Shown piece by piece: positions 17,228-24,307 of a stretch of DNA of 64,000 nt (its first letter is position 1; every line of letters begins with the position of its first letter). The stretch is from an uncultured Christensenella sp. (lineage in GTDB: Bacteria; Bacillota; Clostridia; Christensenellales; Borkfalkiaceae). Location: positions 62,001 through 126,000 of the forward strand of contig CAJUEO010000003.1 in the NCBI GenBank assembly GCA_910585685.1. The letters run 5' to 3'. The translations under genes and the position numbers were made by a program. Below the pieces are notes generated by a model that saw only the letters and a list, made by a program, of their open reading frames with translations, ran no database searches and was not told the origin of the DNA.

Positions 17228-19567
17228 ATGAAAAACATAATAAAAATTTGCGGGCTCGATTGCGCCAACTGCGCAAGGGAGCTGGAAGAGGAGATTCAAA
17301 AGATAGACGGGGTTGCGGAAGCAACCGTCGACTTTATGGCTCAAAAGGTAATTTGCGATTGCGACGGCGCAACGCTTGAAAAAGTAAAGCATTGCTGCAA
17401 CAACTTCGAGGACGTAAAGGTTGTAGAGGAAAATCCCACTCAAAGCCGAGCGTTTGGAGAAAAAATAAAGATAGCAAACTTATGCTGCGCCAACTGCGCG
17501 AGGGAACTCGAAGAGGAGTTGAATAAGCTCGAGGGGGTTCAAGCTACCGTCGATTTTGTCAATGCGAGGGTTGTTTTAAACGCGGACTCGACGGACTCGC
17601 GCGAGAAGGCAATATATGCCATTACGCATTTCGAGGATGTGAAAATAGTCGACGGCAGCGAAAGAAAAAGGTCGTTTGTACGGGAGCATTTAAAGGATAT
17701 AATCTGCATAATTATAGGCGCGCTGTTCTTTATACCCGTATTTATAATCGACGTTATGGGTCTAACCGAAAATAATTTTACGCTGCAAATAGTTTCGTAT
17801 GTACTGTTTTCGGTTGCGTATATTTCGGTCGGGCACCCCGTGCTTATAAACACTGCAAAAAATATTATAAAAGGCAGAGTTTTCGATGAAAACTTTTTGA
17901 TGACTATTGCCTCGCTCGGCGCGATTGCGCTTGGTGTTTTTGCCGGTGACGGTTTTGCCGAGGGCGTGGCGGTAATGCTTTTGTACCAGCTTGGAGAGCT
18001 GTTGCAGGCGGCGGCAGTCGGCTCGTCGCGCAATTCAATTTCGCAGCTTATGGATTTGAAGAGCGAGAGCGCGACTATTCTTGCAGACGGGGCTTGGCGC
18101 GTAGTATCACCCGAAGAGTTGAATATCGGGGATACGATATTAATCAAAGTCGGGGAAAAGGTGCCCGTAGACTGCCGAGTGACGGACGGCGCAAGTTCGC
18201 TGGATATGAAGAGCCTCAACGGAGAAGCCCTGCCGCGTTCGGTAAAGGAAGGGGACGAAATTTTGTCCGGCAGTATAAATTTGTCGGGGGTAATTCAAGC
18301 CGAGGTTATAAGGCGGTATTCCGACTCAGCGGTATCCAAAATACTCGAGCTTGTCGAAAACTCTACCGCCAAAAAGTCAAAGCCCGAAAAATTTATTTCT
18401 AAGTTTGCAAAGTACTATACCCCTCTTGTGTGTCTTGCGGCGGTAATTGTTGCCGCGCCGGTGCCCACGGTAATTTGCGCCGTGTCGGGCGCGTTCGGTT
18501 GGCCGACCTATCTCGATTGGATATACAAGGCGCTCAACTTCCTTGTAATTTCCTGCCCGTGCGCGCTGGTTATTTCCGTGCCGCTTTCATATTTCGGCGG
18601 TATCGGCAGATGCGCAAAATTCGGCATTCTTGTCAAGGGCTCGACCTGCATAGACGCGCTTGCGCTTGCAAAGGTTGCTGCGTTCGACAAGACGGGTACG
18701 CTTACGGAGGGCACTTTCGAGGTTGTTTCAAGCTCATCGAAGCAGGCGCTCGAGCTTGCGGCTGCGGCGGAAAAATATTCGTCGCACCCCATAGCCGCGG
18801 CGTTCAAAAAAATTGCGGTCACGGCGGAGGTTACGGATATAGAGGAAGTTGCCGGCAAGGGCGTAAAATGCAAGGTGGAGGGCAAAACTTTACTTTGCGG
18901 CAACATAAAACTGCTTTTAGAAAACGCAGTCGAGTGCGAGCCGCGCGACAGCCTGTCCACGGTGGTCTACGTCGCGCTTGACGGAAAATTTGTCGGCTTT
19001 GTCGAAATTGACGACAAGATAAAGGACGACGCCGCGCAAGCTATTGCCGAGCTAAAAAGTTCGGGCGTGGAATACACCGCAATGCTTACGGGTGACAGGC
19101 GCGAGCGCGCGCAAGCCGTTGCAAACAGCGTAGGGCTGGACGGCTTTGACGCCGAGCTTTTGCCCGATGAAAAGCTGCGCATAGCCGAGTCGCTTAAACA
19201 GCGCGGCAAGCTTATATACGTCGGTGACGGAATAAACGACGCGCCCGTTATGACCGCGGCGGACTGTGCGGTTTCGATGGGTAAAGTTGGTTCGGACGCC
19301 GCCATAGAGGCAAGCGACATAGTGCTTGTGTCAGACAATATAAACCAGTTGCCCAAGGGCAGAAAGATAGCCAAGGGAACGCGCAGGCTTGTCATCGAAA
19401 ACATAGTCGGCTCGCTGCTGGTCAAGGCGGTGATTATGGCGCTCAGCGTTGCGATAGCCGACTTTCCGCTCATTGTTTCGGTAGTGGCGGACGTGGGCGT
19501 AATGCTGCTTGCGGTGTTAAATTCGCTAAGGACAAATCTGATGGGCGGAAGCGGCAAAAAGCGTTAA
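17228..19567 (+). CDS. Zn/Cd/Pb-exporting P1B-type ATPase
   Basis: A 779-residue membrane pump that exports divalent soft metals with ATP. Two N-terminal metal-binding domains carry GLDCANC (residues ~9-15) and LCCANC (~86-91). The transmembrane Cys-Pro-Cys site is SCPCAL, the phosphorylation site is DKTGTLTEG, the nucleotide-domain HP motif is SSHPIAAAF, and the hinge is GDGINDAP. The last membrane helices hold LVKAVIMALSVAIADFPL and ADVGVM, whose Lys and Asp are the P1B-2 (Zn/Cd/Pb) selectivity residues, not the copper type. The ATG at 17228 is chosen because GAGGA lies just upstream within the end of the repressor gene. It is the operon's effector and would be called cadA or zntA; the exact metal cannot be read from the sequence. 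Confidence 0.93.
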   Translation: MKNIIKICGLDCANCARELEEEIQKIDGVAEATVDFMAQKVICDCDGATLEKVKHCCNNFEDVKVVEENPTQSRAFGEKIKIANLCCANCARELEEELNKLEGVQATVDFVNARVVLNADSTDSREKAIYAITHFEDVKIVDGSERKRSFVREHLKDIICIIIGALFFIPVFIIDVMGLTENNFTLQIVSYVLFSVAYISVGHPVLINTAKNIIKGRVFDENFLMTIASLGAIALGVFAGDGFAEGVAVMLLYQLGELLQAAAVGSSRNSISQLMDLKSESATILADGAWRVVSPEELNIGDTILIKVGEKVPVDCRVTDGASSLDMKSLNGEALPRSVKEGDEILSGSINLSGVIQAEVIRRYSDSAVSKILELVENSTAKKSKPEKFISKFAKYYTPLVCLAAVIVAAPVPTVICAVSGAFGWPTYLDWIYKALNFLVISCPCALVISVPLSYFGGIGRCAKFGILVKGSTCIDALALAKVAAFDKTGTLTEGTFEVVSSSSKQALELAAAAEKYSSHPIAAAFKKIAVTAEVTDIEEVAGKGVKCKVEGKTLLCGNIKLLLENAVECEPRDSLSTVVYVALDGKFVGFVEIDDKIKDDAAQAIAELKSSGVEYTAMLTGDRRERAQAVANSVGLDGFDAELLPDEKLRIAESLKQRGKLIYVGDGINDAPVMTAADCAVSMGKVGSDAAIEASDIVLVSDNINQLPKGRKIAKGTRRLVIENIVGSLLVKAVIMALSVAIADFPLIVSVVADVGVMLLAVLNSLRTNLMGGSGKKR

Positions 19568-19590
19568 AAAATTAATGTAAAATTCAATCA

Positions 19591-19630
19591 AATTCTGCAA
19601 TTGTAATTCAAACGATTGCAGAATTTTTTT
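19591..19630 (+). terminator. Terminator of the metal-efflux operon
   Basis: AATTCTGCAAT (19591-19601) pairs with ATTGCAGAATT (19615-19625) and runs into seven T. Confidence 0.9.
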
Positions 19631-19655
19631 GTATATGTTATCATTGTAATATACT
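19629..19655 (+). promoter_or_regulatory. Probable promoter of the purine permease gene
   Basis: TATACT at 19650-19655 with a poor -35 (TTGTAT, 19629-19634, spacer 15) overlapping the preceding terminator tail. The -10 is good, the -35 weak. Confidence 0.45.
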
Positions 19656-19695
19656 TGTGAAAAACGAGTGAAAAACGCAAAGGAGGTTCACTTTA

Positions 19696-21462
19696 ATGAG
19701 TGAAGAAACAAAGGAAGAAGTAGTTCCCGAAACCAACGAAGAAGTTGTTTCAGAAACTGCGGAAGGTACGCAAGCTGCGGCACAGAGTCCCTACAAGGGC
19801 TTTTTCGGAAAGGTAGATAACTTTTTCGGAATAACAAAAGCCAAGTCAAACTTTAAGGCTGAAATAGTAGCCGGTCTTACGACGTTTATGGCTATGGTTT
19901 ACATTTTGATTGTAAACCCCAGCTTGTTCAGTAACATACCCGGTGTTTCTTTTCAGGGAATGTATATAGCGACCTCCGTAGGCGCGATTATAGGCACACT
20001 GCTTATGGCGTTCCTTGCAAAAATGCCCCTTGCGCAAGCTTCGGGTATGGGCGTAAACGCGTTTGTAGTATTCAACCTTGTACTCGGCGGCGGTTTAAGC
20101 TATCCCAACGCAATGGTGTTCACCCTGCTCGACGGCGTAATTTTTATAATTCTGACCGCAACGGGACTGCGTAAATACATATTTACCGCTATACCCGACG
20201 AAGTTAAAAAAGCAATTACCGTAGGACTCGGTATGTTTATCGCGTTCATCGGCTTGCAGAACGCAAGCGTAGTTATCGACAACGGCTCGACGCTTGTTCA
20301 GCTTGTTTCGTTAAACGTGCTTGTAAGCAACCTTGTGACATACAGCGCAGGTACTGTCGGCGCAATGCTTCCAGCATTCGTTGCATTGGCAGGCGTAATT
20401 GCAATAGCAGTGCTTTCGCACTACAAAGTCAAGGGCGCGATACTTTGGGGTATCTTGGGCTCGACCGTTTTGTTCTATGCACTTGCAGGAATAGGCTGCC
20501 TTATCCCCGGCGCAGATTTGATTACTTATACCGCTCCCGTAGCTTCGGAGTCGGCTCCGCTGTTCCTTGACGAAAGCCTTTCGTCCTATCTCTCCACAAA
20601 TTGGAACGCTATTACAGGCGCATACGATTATACTTTGACCAACGTTCCCAAAGAGGCGTTCGAAGCGGTGTTCGGCAATCTTGCGGAAACCGAGCTTACC
20701 GTTTCCCACTTCTTTACCAACGGAGAGGCTTGCAAAGCTATATTCACAAACATTGCTTTCAGCAATCCCTTGGCGGCATTCAGCGCGTGGGGTGTTGAGT
20801 CCGCAGGTAAGGTTTTCTATGAAGGCTTCGATTTCAGCGGCTACCTCGCAGTCGGCGGCAACACCGTAGGTTCGCTTATAGTTCTTTTGATAACCTCGGC
20901 GCTTTCGCTTTGCATGCTCGATATGTTCGATACGCTGGGCACGCTTTACGGCGCATGCTCGAAGGGCGGACTTTTAGACGAAGAGGGCAACCCCTTGAAT
21001 ATGAACAGATGTATGCTTTCCGACGCGATAGCAACTTGCTGCGGCGCAATTGCGGGAACTTCCACCGTAACCACCTTTGTCGAGTCGTCGGCAGGCGTGG
21101 CGGCAGGCGGCAAAACAGGCTTTACAGCACTTGTAACGGGTCTGTTGTTCCTTGTTGCAATGTTCTTGAGCCCCTTGGCGCAGTTAATTCCCTCGGCGGC
21201 AACGGCAACCGCGCTTATCTGGGTAGGCGTGCTTATGATGAGTTCCGTAACGGACATCGAGTGGACAAATCCTCTTGCAGCGCTTCCTGCATTCCTTACC
21301 ATTGCGGTAATGGCGTTCGGCTATGAAATTTCATACGGTATCGGTATCGGCATTATTTCAAGCGTTATCGTAAGGGTTTGCGCAGGCAAGGTGAAGACGG
21401 TTTCCATAGTTACCTGGGTAATTGCCGCATTCTTCCTTGCAACGTTTATCTTTACCCACTAA
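19696..21462 (+). CDS. NCS2 (AzgA-type) purine base permease
   Basis: A 588-residue polytopic membrane protein that should import adenine, guanine or hypoxanthine by ion symport. After an acidic, probably cytosolic N-tail (residues 1-35, rich in Glu/Thr) the AzgA pattern begins: NFKAEIVAGLTTFMAMVYIL, MGVNAFVVF, GLGMFIAFIGLQNA, LDMFDTLGTLYG and GTSTVTTFVESSAGVAAGGK, the last being the typical substrate-site region. It has a near-perfect AAGGAGG ribosome binding site. The acidic extension and a longer loop in the middle (about residues 275-335) make it longer than the usual 430-480 residues. The next gene is adenine deaminase, which fits uptake and use of adenine. Confidence 0.92.
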   Translation: MSEETKEEVVPETNEEVVSETAEGTQAAAQSPYKGFFGKVDNFFGITKAKSNFKAEIVAGLTTFMAMVYILIVNPSLFSNIPGVSFQGMYIATSVGAIIGTLLMAFLAKMPLAQASGMGVNAFVVFNLVLGGGLSYPNAMVFTLLDGVIFIILTATGLRKYIFTAIPDEVKKAITVGLGMFIAFIGLQNASVVIDNGSTLVQLVSLNVLVSNLVTYSAGTVGAMLPAFVALAGVIAIAVLSHYKVKGAILWGILGSTVLFYALAGIGCLIPGADLITYTAPVASESAPLFLDESLSSYLSTNWNAITGAYDYTLTNVPKEAFEAVFGNLAETELTVSHFFTNGEACKAIFTNIAFSNPLAAFSAWGVESAGKVFYEGFDFSGYLAVGGNTVGSLIVLLITSALSLCMLDMFDTLGTLYGACSKGGLLDEEGNPLNMNRCMLSDAIATCCGAIAGTSTVTTFVESSAGVAAGGKTGFTALVTGLLFLVAMFLSPLAQLIPSAATATALIWVGVLMMSSVTDIEWTNPLAALPAFLTIAVMAFGYEISYGIGIGIISSVIVRVCAGKVKTVSIVTWVIAAFFLATFIFTH

Positions 21463-21475
21463 TAAATAAACTTTT

Positions 21476-21507
21476 GTTGCCCTCGCCGTTGTTACAGCGA
21501 GGGCAAC
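21476..21507 (+). terminator. Strong hairpin after the permease gene
   Basis: GTTGCCCTCGC (21476-21486) pairs perfectly with GCGAGGGCAAC (21497-21507). No long T run follows (TCTATATTC), so it may be a weak terminator or a 3' stabiliser. Confidence 0.55.
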
Positions 21508-21516
21508 TCTATATTC

Positions 21517-21731
21517 AAATAAATTTTTGTGAGATTTTCAAATTATTTGCGGCGCGGCTAAAAATCGCACTTTTTAGACGGCGCACCCGATTTGCGCAAA
21601 CTTGCGCCTCAGCGAGGTGAATTTGCGTGACTTGATAATTGTGTGCCCTTATAGGTCACGCAAAGAGGGCAAGCAGCCCTCAGGTCACGAAAAATTTGTT
21701 TCGCAGAATAGAAATAAATTTTTGTGAGATT
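21517..21731 (+). repeat. Structured intergenic region bounded by a 20-bp direct repeat
   Basis: No gene is seen between the permease and adenine deaminase. The same 20 bases, AAATAAATTTTTGTGAGATT, occur at 21517-21536 and 21712-21731. Between them lie an inverted repeat TTTGCGTGAC/GTCACGCAAA (21622-21631, 21655-21664), a GAGGGC/GCCCTC hairpin (21665-21681) and a second AGGTCACG (21682-21689). The second repeat ends nine bases before the adenine deaminase ATG. It could be a folded leader or a small duplication; no purine riboswitch core was recognised. Confidence 0.6.
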
Positions 21732-21739
21732 GATATTTT

Positions 21740-23452
21740 ATGTTAGAAAAATATATAAAAGCTGCCCGTTGCGAAGTTGACAGCGATTTAGTATTAAAAA
21801 ATGCGTCGTATGTAGACGTGTTCACTTCTCAGATAAGAAGGGGAGATATAGCGATAGTCGACGGAAAGATAGTCGGCATAGGCAGCTATAAAGGCATTAA
21901 AGAGATAGACTGCACCGACCTAACCGTTTTGCCTGGGTATATAGACGGACACGTTCATATCGAAAGTTCGCAGCTTTCCCCCGAGGAGTTTGCCTCGCTT
22001 ATAGTTCCGCGCGGCACCACCACGATAATTGCCGACCCCCACGAAATAACCAACGTCTGCGGAATGGCAGGCTGCGAGTACATAGCCAACGCCTCGAAAA
22101 GCGTTCCGCTGGACGTAAAAATTCAGCTTCCCTCGTGCGTGCCTGCAACCCCGTTTGAAACGAGCGGCGCAATTTTAAACGGCAAGGACATAGAGCAAAA
22201 CATAGGCAACGACTACATATTCGGCTTGGGAGAATTTATGAACTACCCCGGCGTTATCTACTGCGACGCCGATGTCATTCAGAAGCTTGAAGCCGCGCAC
22301 AGCCACGGCAAGGTAATCGACGGACACGCGCCTGCCGTCTACGGCAACGACTTGAACGCGTACCTCTGCGGCGGCATAACCACCGACCACGAGTGCGTAA
22401 CCAAAGAAGAGATTGAAGAAAAAATTTCAAAAGGTATGTACGTCCATATCCGCCACGGCTCGTCCACGCAAAACCTCGGCAACGCAAAGTACATTACGGA
22501 CGGCAATATGCGCCGTTTTCTGCTTTGCACCGACGACAGACACGCGGCTGATTTGAAGGAAAAGGGACACCTCGACGACGCGCTCAGGCGGCTTGTAGCC
22601 GAGGGCTTAAACCCCGTTACCGCCGTAATATGCGCCACTTTAAACGCTGCCGAGTGCTATAATTTAAAGTGGAAGGGCGCGATAGCTCCGTTCTATACCG
22701 CCGACCTCGTTATAGTCGGGGATATGTCGCAGTTTAACGCCAAATACGTCATAAAAGACGGCAAAATAGTTGCCAAAGACGGCGCGCCGCTATTCGACAC
22801 TTCAAAGCGTTATCTGCCCGAAAACGTGCTTAACACCGTGCATTTGGGTGAGCTTAGCGAAAACTGCTTCAAGCTTACTTTAAAGGGCAAAAAAGCCAAG
22901 GCAATGACGATAGAGCCTGGCGGCGTTGTCACGGGCTGCGAAATTGTAGAGGTGGAAAGCCGCGACGGAGACGTGGTGCTCGAAGGCACGGATTTGTTGA
23001 AGCTTACCGTTGTAGAACGCCATAAAATGACGGGTAACATAGGCAAGGCGCTTTTCAAGGGTTACGGCTTTAAGGGCGGAGCTATGGGCATAACGATAGC
23101 GCACGACTCGCACAATATAATTTTGCTGGGTGACGACAATAAAAGTATGGTAAAGGCTTGCGCAAAGCTCAAAGAAATAGGCGGCGGCATGGTAATAGTC
23201 GACAAAAATTCGGGAGAGGTGCACTCGCTCACGCTGGATATTGCAGGGCTTATGTCCTCGCGCGACGCCGACGGCTTGCAGCGCGACAGCCGCGCGCTTA
23301 TCGAACGCGCCCACTCGATGGGAGTAAAGCGCGACTACGAGGCGTTTATGTCCCTTGCGTTTTTGTCGCTTGCGGTAATACCCAAGCTTAAAATAACCGA
23401 CGCAGGACTTTTCGACGTCGAAAAATTTTCGTTTACCGATATCAACGCATAA
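21740..23452 (+). CDS. ade: Adenine deaminase
   Basis: A 570-residue metal-dependent amidohydrolase that converts adenine to hypoxanthine and ammonia in purine salvage. The first beta strands and the metal motif GYIDGHVHIESS are followed by GTTTIIADPHEI, GHAPAVYG, TDHECV, the strand with CTDDRHA, and the C-terminal adenine deaminase domain (GITIAHDSHNIILLGDD, GEVHSLTLDIAGLMS). Length and motif order are those of bacterial Ade. The ribosome binding site is poor. It sits downstream of the purine permease, with a folded leader between them. Confidence 0.95.
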   Translation: MLEKYIKAARCEVDSDLVLKNASYVDVFTSQIRRGDIAIVDGKIVGIGSYKGIKEIDCTDLTVLPGYIDGHVHIESSQLSPEEFASLIVPRGTTTIIADPHEITNVCGMAGCEYIANASKSVPLDVKIQLPSCVPATPFETSGAILNGKDIEQNIGNDYIFGLGEFMNYPGVIYCDADVIQKLEAAHSHGKVIDGHAPAVYGNDLNAYLCGGITTDHECVTKEEIEEKISKGMYVHIRHGSSTQNLGNAKYITDGNMRRFLLCTDDRHAADLKEKGHLDDALRRLVAEGLNPVTAVICATLNAAECYNLKWKGAIAPFYTADLVIVGDMSQFNAKYVIKDGKIVAKDGAPLFDTSKRYLPENVLNTVHLGELSENCFKLTLKGKKAKAMTIEPGGVVTGCEIVEVESRDGDVVLEGTDLLKLTVVERHKMTGNIGKALFKGYGFKGGAMGITIAHDSHNIILLGDDNKSMVKACAKLKEIGGGMVIVDKNSGEVHSLTLDIAGLMSSRDADGLQRDSRALIERAHSMGVKRDYEAFMSLAFLSLAVIPKLKITDAGLFDVEKFSFTDINA

Positions 23453-23464
23453 ACATATAACATT

Positions 23465-23490
23465 AAACGTGCAGGCGCCTGCACGTTTTT
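23465..23490. terminator. Terminator between ade and the Cys-rich gene
   Basis: A perfect palindrome AAACGTGCAGGCGCCTGCACGTTT (23465-23488 by position) with T runs leaving on both strands, so it can serve both convergent genes. Confidence 0.85.
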
Positions 23491-23773
23491 AATTTTTTAA
23501 AAAGTTTAACAGTTGCTCTATCTGGTTAAGCCTGTCGTGCATTTGCCTTATCACATTTTCTATTGACTCAACTTCCCTGTTGATTCTGTCTGCGTATTCT
23601 TCGAAATGCTCGCAGTTTTTTTGCAGCGCGCATTTATTTTTCTTTCTGCTTTCGTACAGCACGGCGTTAGAGCAGTGTCCGCTGTTCAAATTTATAAATC
23701 TTGTGCCGTCTTTTGAGTAGTAGTGCCGCAAATAATACCTGCATTTTTCGCATTTAAAATCTTTGTCGTACAT
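23489..23773 (-). CDS. Small Cys-rich protein with C-terminal coiled coil
   Basis: A 94-residue soluble protein. The N-terminal half has six Cys, including FKCEKC, GHCSN, NKCAL and KNCEHF, arranged as a possible small zinc or disulphide module. The C-terminal half (EVESIENVIRQMHDRLNQIE) is a clear amphipathic coiled coil. The ribosome binding site GGAGG is ideal. It is divergent from an XRE regulator, and both promoters are covered by three copies of one palindrome, so it is very probably a target of that regulator. No toxin, antitoxin or enzyme motif was recognised. Confidence 0.7.
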   Translation of the reverse strand: MYDKDFKCEKCRYYLRHYYSKDGTRFINLNSGHCSNAVLYESRKKNKCALQKNCEHFEEYADRINREVESIENVIRQMHDRLNQIEQLLNFLKN

Positions 23774-23788
23774 AAAACCTCCAAATAT

Positions 23789-23859
23789 ACAGAAAATTCT
23801 GTATATTTATTTTACAACAGAATTTTCTGTATGTCAAGACTTTTTACAGAAAATTTTGT
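23789..23859. promoter_or_regulatory. Triple ACAGAA-N2-TTCTGT operator
   Basis: Three copies of one dyad: 23789-23802 (perfect), 23817-23830 (perfect) and 23846-23859 (one mismatch), with centres 28 and 29 bases apart. The first lies at the start of the minus transcript, the second fills the spacer of the minus promoter, and the third abuts the plus -10 element. It is a probable binding array for the XRE protein encoded at 23881. Confidence 0.85.
23809..23837 (-). promoter_or_regulatory. Promoter of the Cys-rich gene
   Basis: On the minus strand: TTGACA (23837-23832), 17 bases, TAAAAT (23814-23809). The spacer contains the middle operator copy. Confidence 0.85.
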
Positions 23860-23864
23860 ATAAT
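23859..23864 (+). promoter_or_regulatory. -10 element of the XRE gene promoter
   Basis: TATAAT with no good -35; operator copy 3 occupies that area. The predicted start near 23871 excludes an ATG at 23863 and favours the ATG at 23881. Confidence 0.65.
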
Positions 23865-23880
23865 GGATTTGAGGTGTAAA

Positions 23881-24108
23881 ATGGGTTACGGAGAAGCATT
23901 AAAACGTCAACGCGAATTAAATGGTATATCTCAAAACAAACTTGCTAAATTGACAGGCATATCGCAACAAATGATAAGTCATTGGGAAGCAAATAAAGGT
24001 GTACCGGGTGTCGATTTTTGCGAAATTTTGGCGGATTTTTACGAAATAAGCATTGACGAGTTAATCGGCAGAAAAGTTATTAAAAAAATAACAGAAAATA
24101 AAGATTAA
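23881..24108 (+). CDS. Small XRE-family transcriptional regulator
   Basis: 75 residues, a single Cro/C1-type helix-turn-helix: LKRQRELNGISQNKLAKLTG followed by ISQQMISHWEANKGVP as the recognition helix, then the usual FCEILADFYEISIDELIG tail. The start is placed at 23881 because GAGGTG lies just upstream and the -10 element overlaps the other candidate ATG at 23863. Three matched palindromes around its own promoter and the divergent Cys-rich gene suggest autoregulation and control of the neighbour. Cytosolic DNA-binding protein; the signal is unknown. Confidence 0.85.
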   Translation: MGYGEALKRQRELNGISQNKLAKLTGISQQMISHWEANKGVPGVDFCEILADFYEISIDELIGRKVIKKITENKD

Positions 24109-24219
24109 AGTTAAAAAGTAAACCTTAAAACCAATTGATTTTTTTAACGATGATTATATCATATTCTTATTGTTTATATATAATTGTAGGTTTTTTTATA
24201 AAAATCGAGGGGAAACGGG

Positions 24220-24248
24220 TTTACTTATTTCTTATTTTATAGTACAAT
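24220..24248 (+). promoter_or_regulatory. Promoter of secA
   Basis: TTTACT (24220-24225), 17 bases, TACAAT (24243-24248). The leader to the secA ATG at 24308 is about 53 bases; the 24109-24219 stretch before it is AT-rich and shows no gene. Confidence 0.7.
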
Positions 24249-24307
24249 AATATTTGGCGGAAAATAAAAAACCGATTGACCGCAATAATTTTAAAAGGGT
24301 TTTAATT

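Noticed and set aside
21463..21739. Purine riboswitch before adenine deaminase
   Set aside because: The conserved purine aptamer loops (TATA..GGTTTGGGAGTTTC-like blocks) are not present, in spite of the fitting gene context.
23863..23880. ATG at 23863 as start of the small XRE gene
   Set aside because: It overlaps the TATAAT at 23859-23864, so it would lie before the transcription start; ATG 23881 has a ribosome binding site.
23489..24108. Toxin-antitoxin pair
   Set aside because: The genes are divergent rather than in one operon, and the Cys-rich protein has no toxin motif. A regulator-target pair fits better.
24254..24307. TTG at 24254 as start of SecA
   Set aside because: It coincides with the predicted transcription start and adds residues foreign to SecA; MGLIKFIFG at 24308 is the conserved N terminus.
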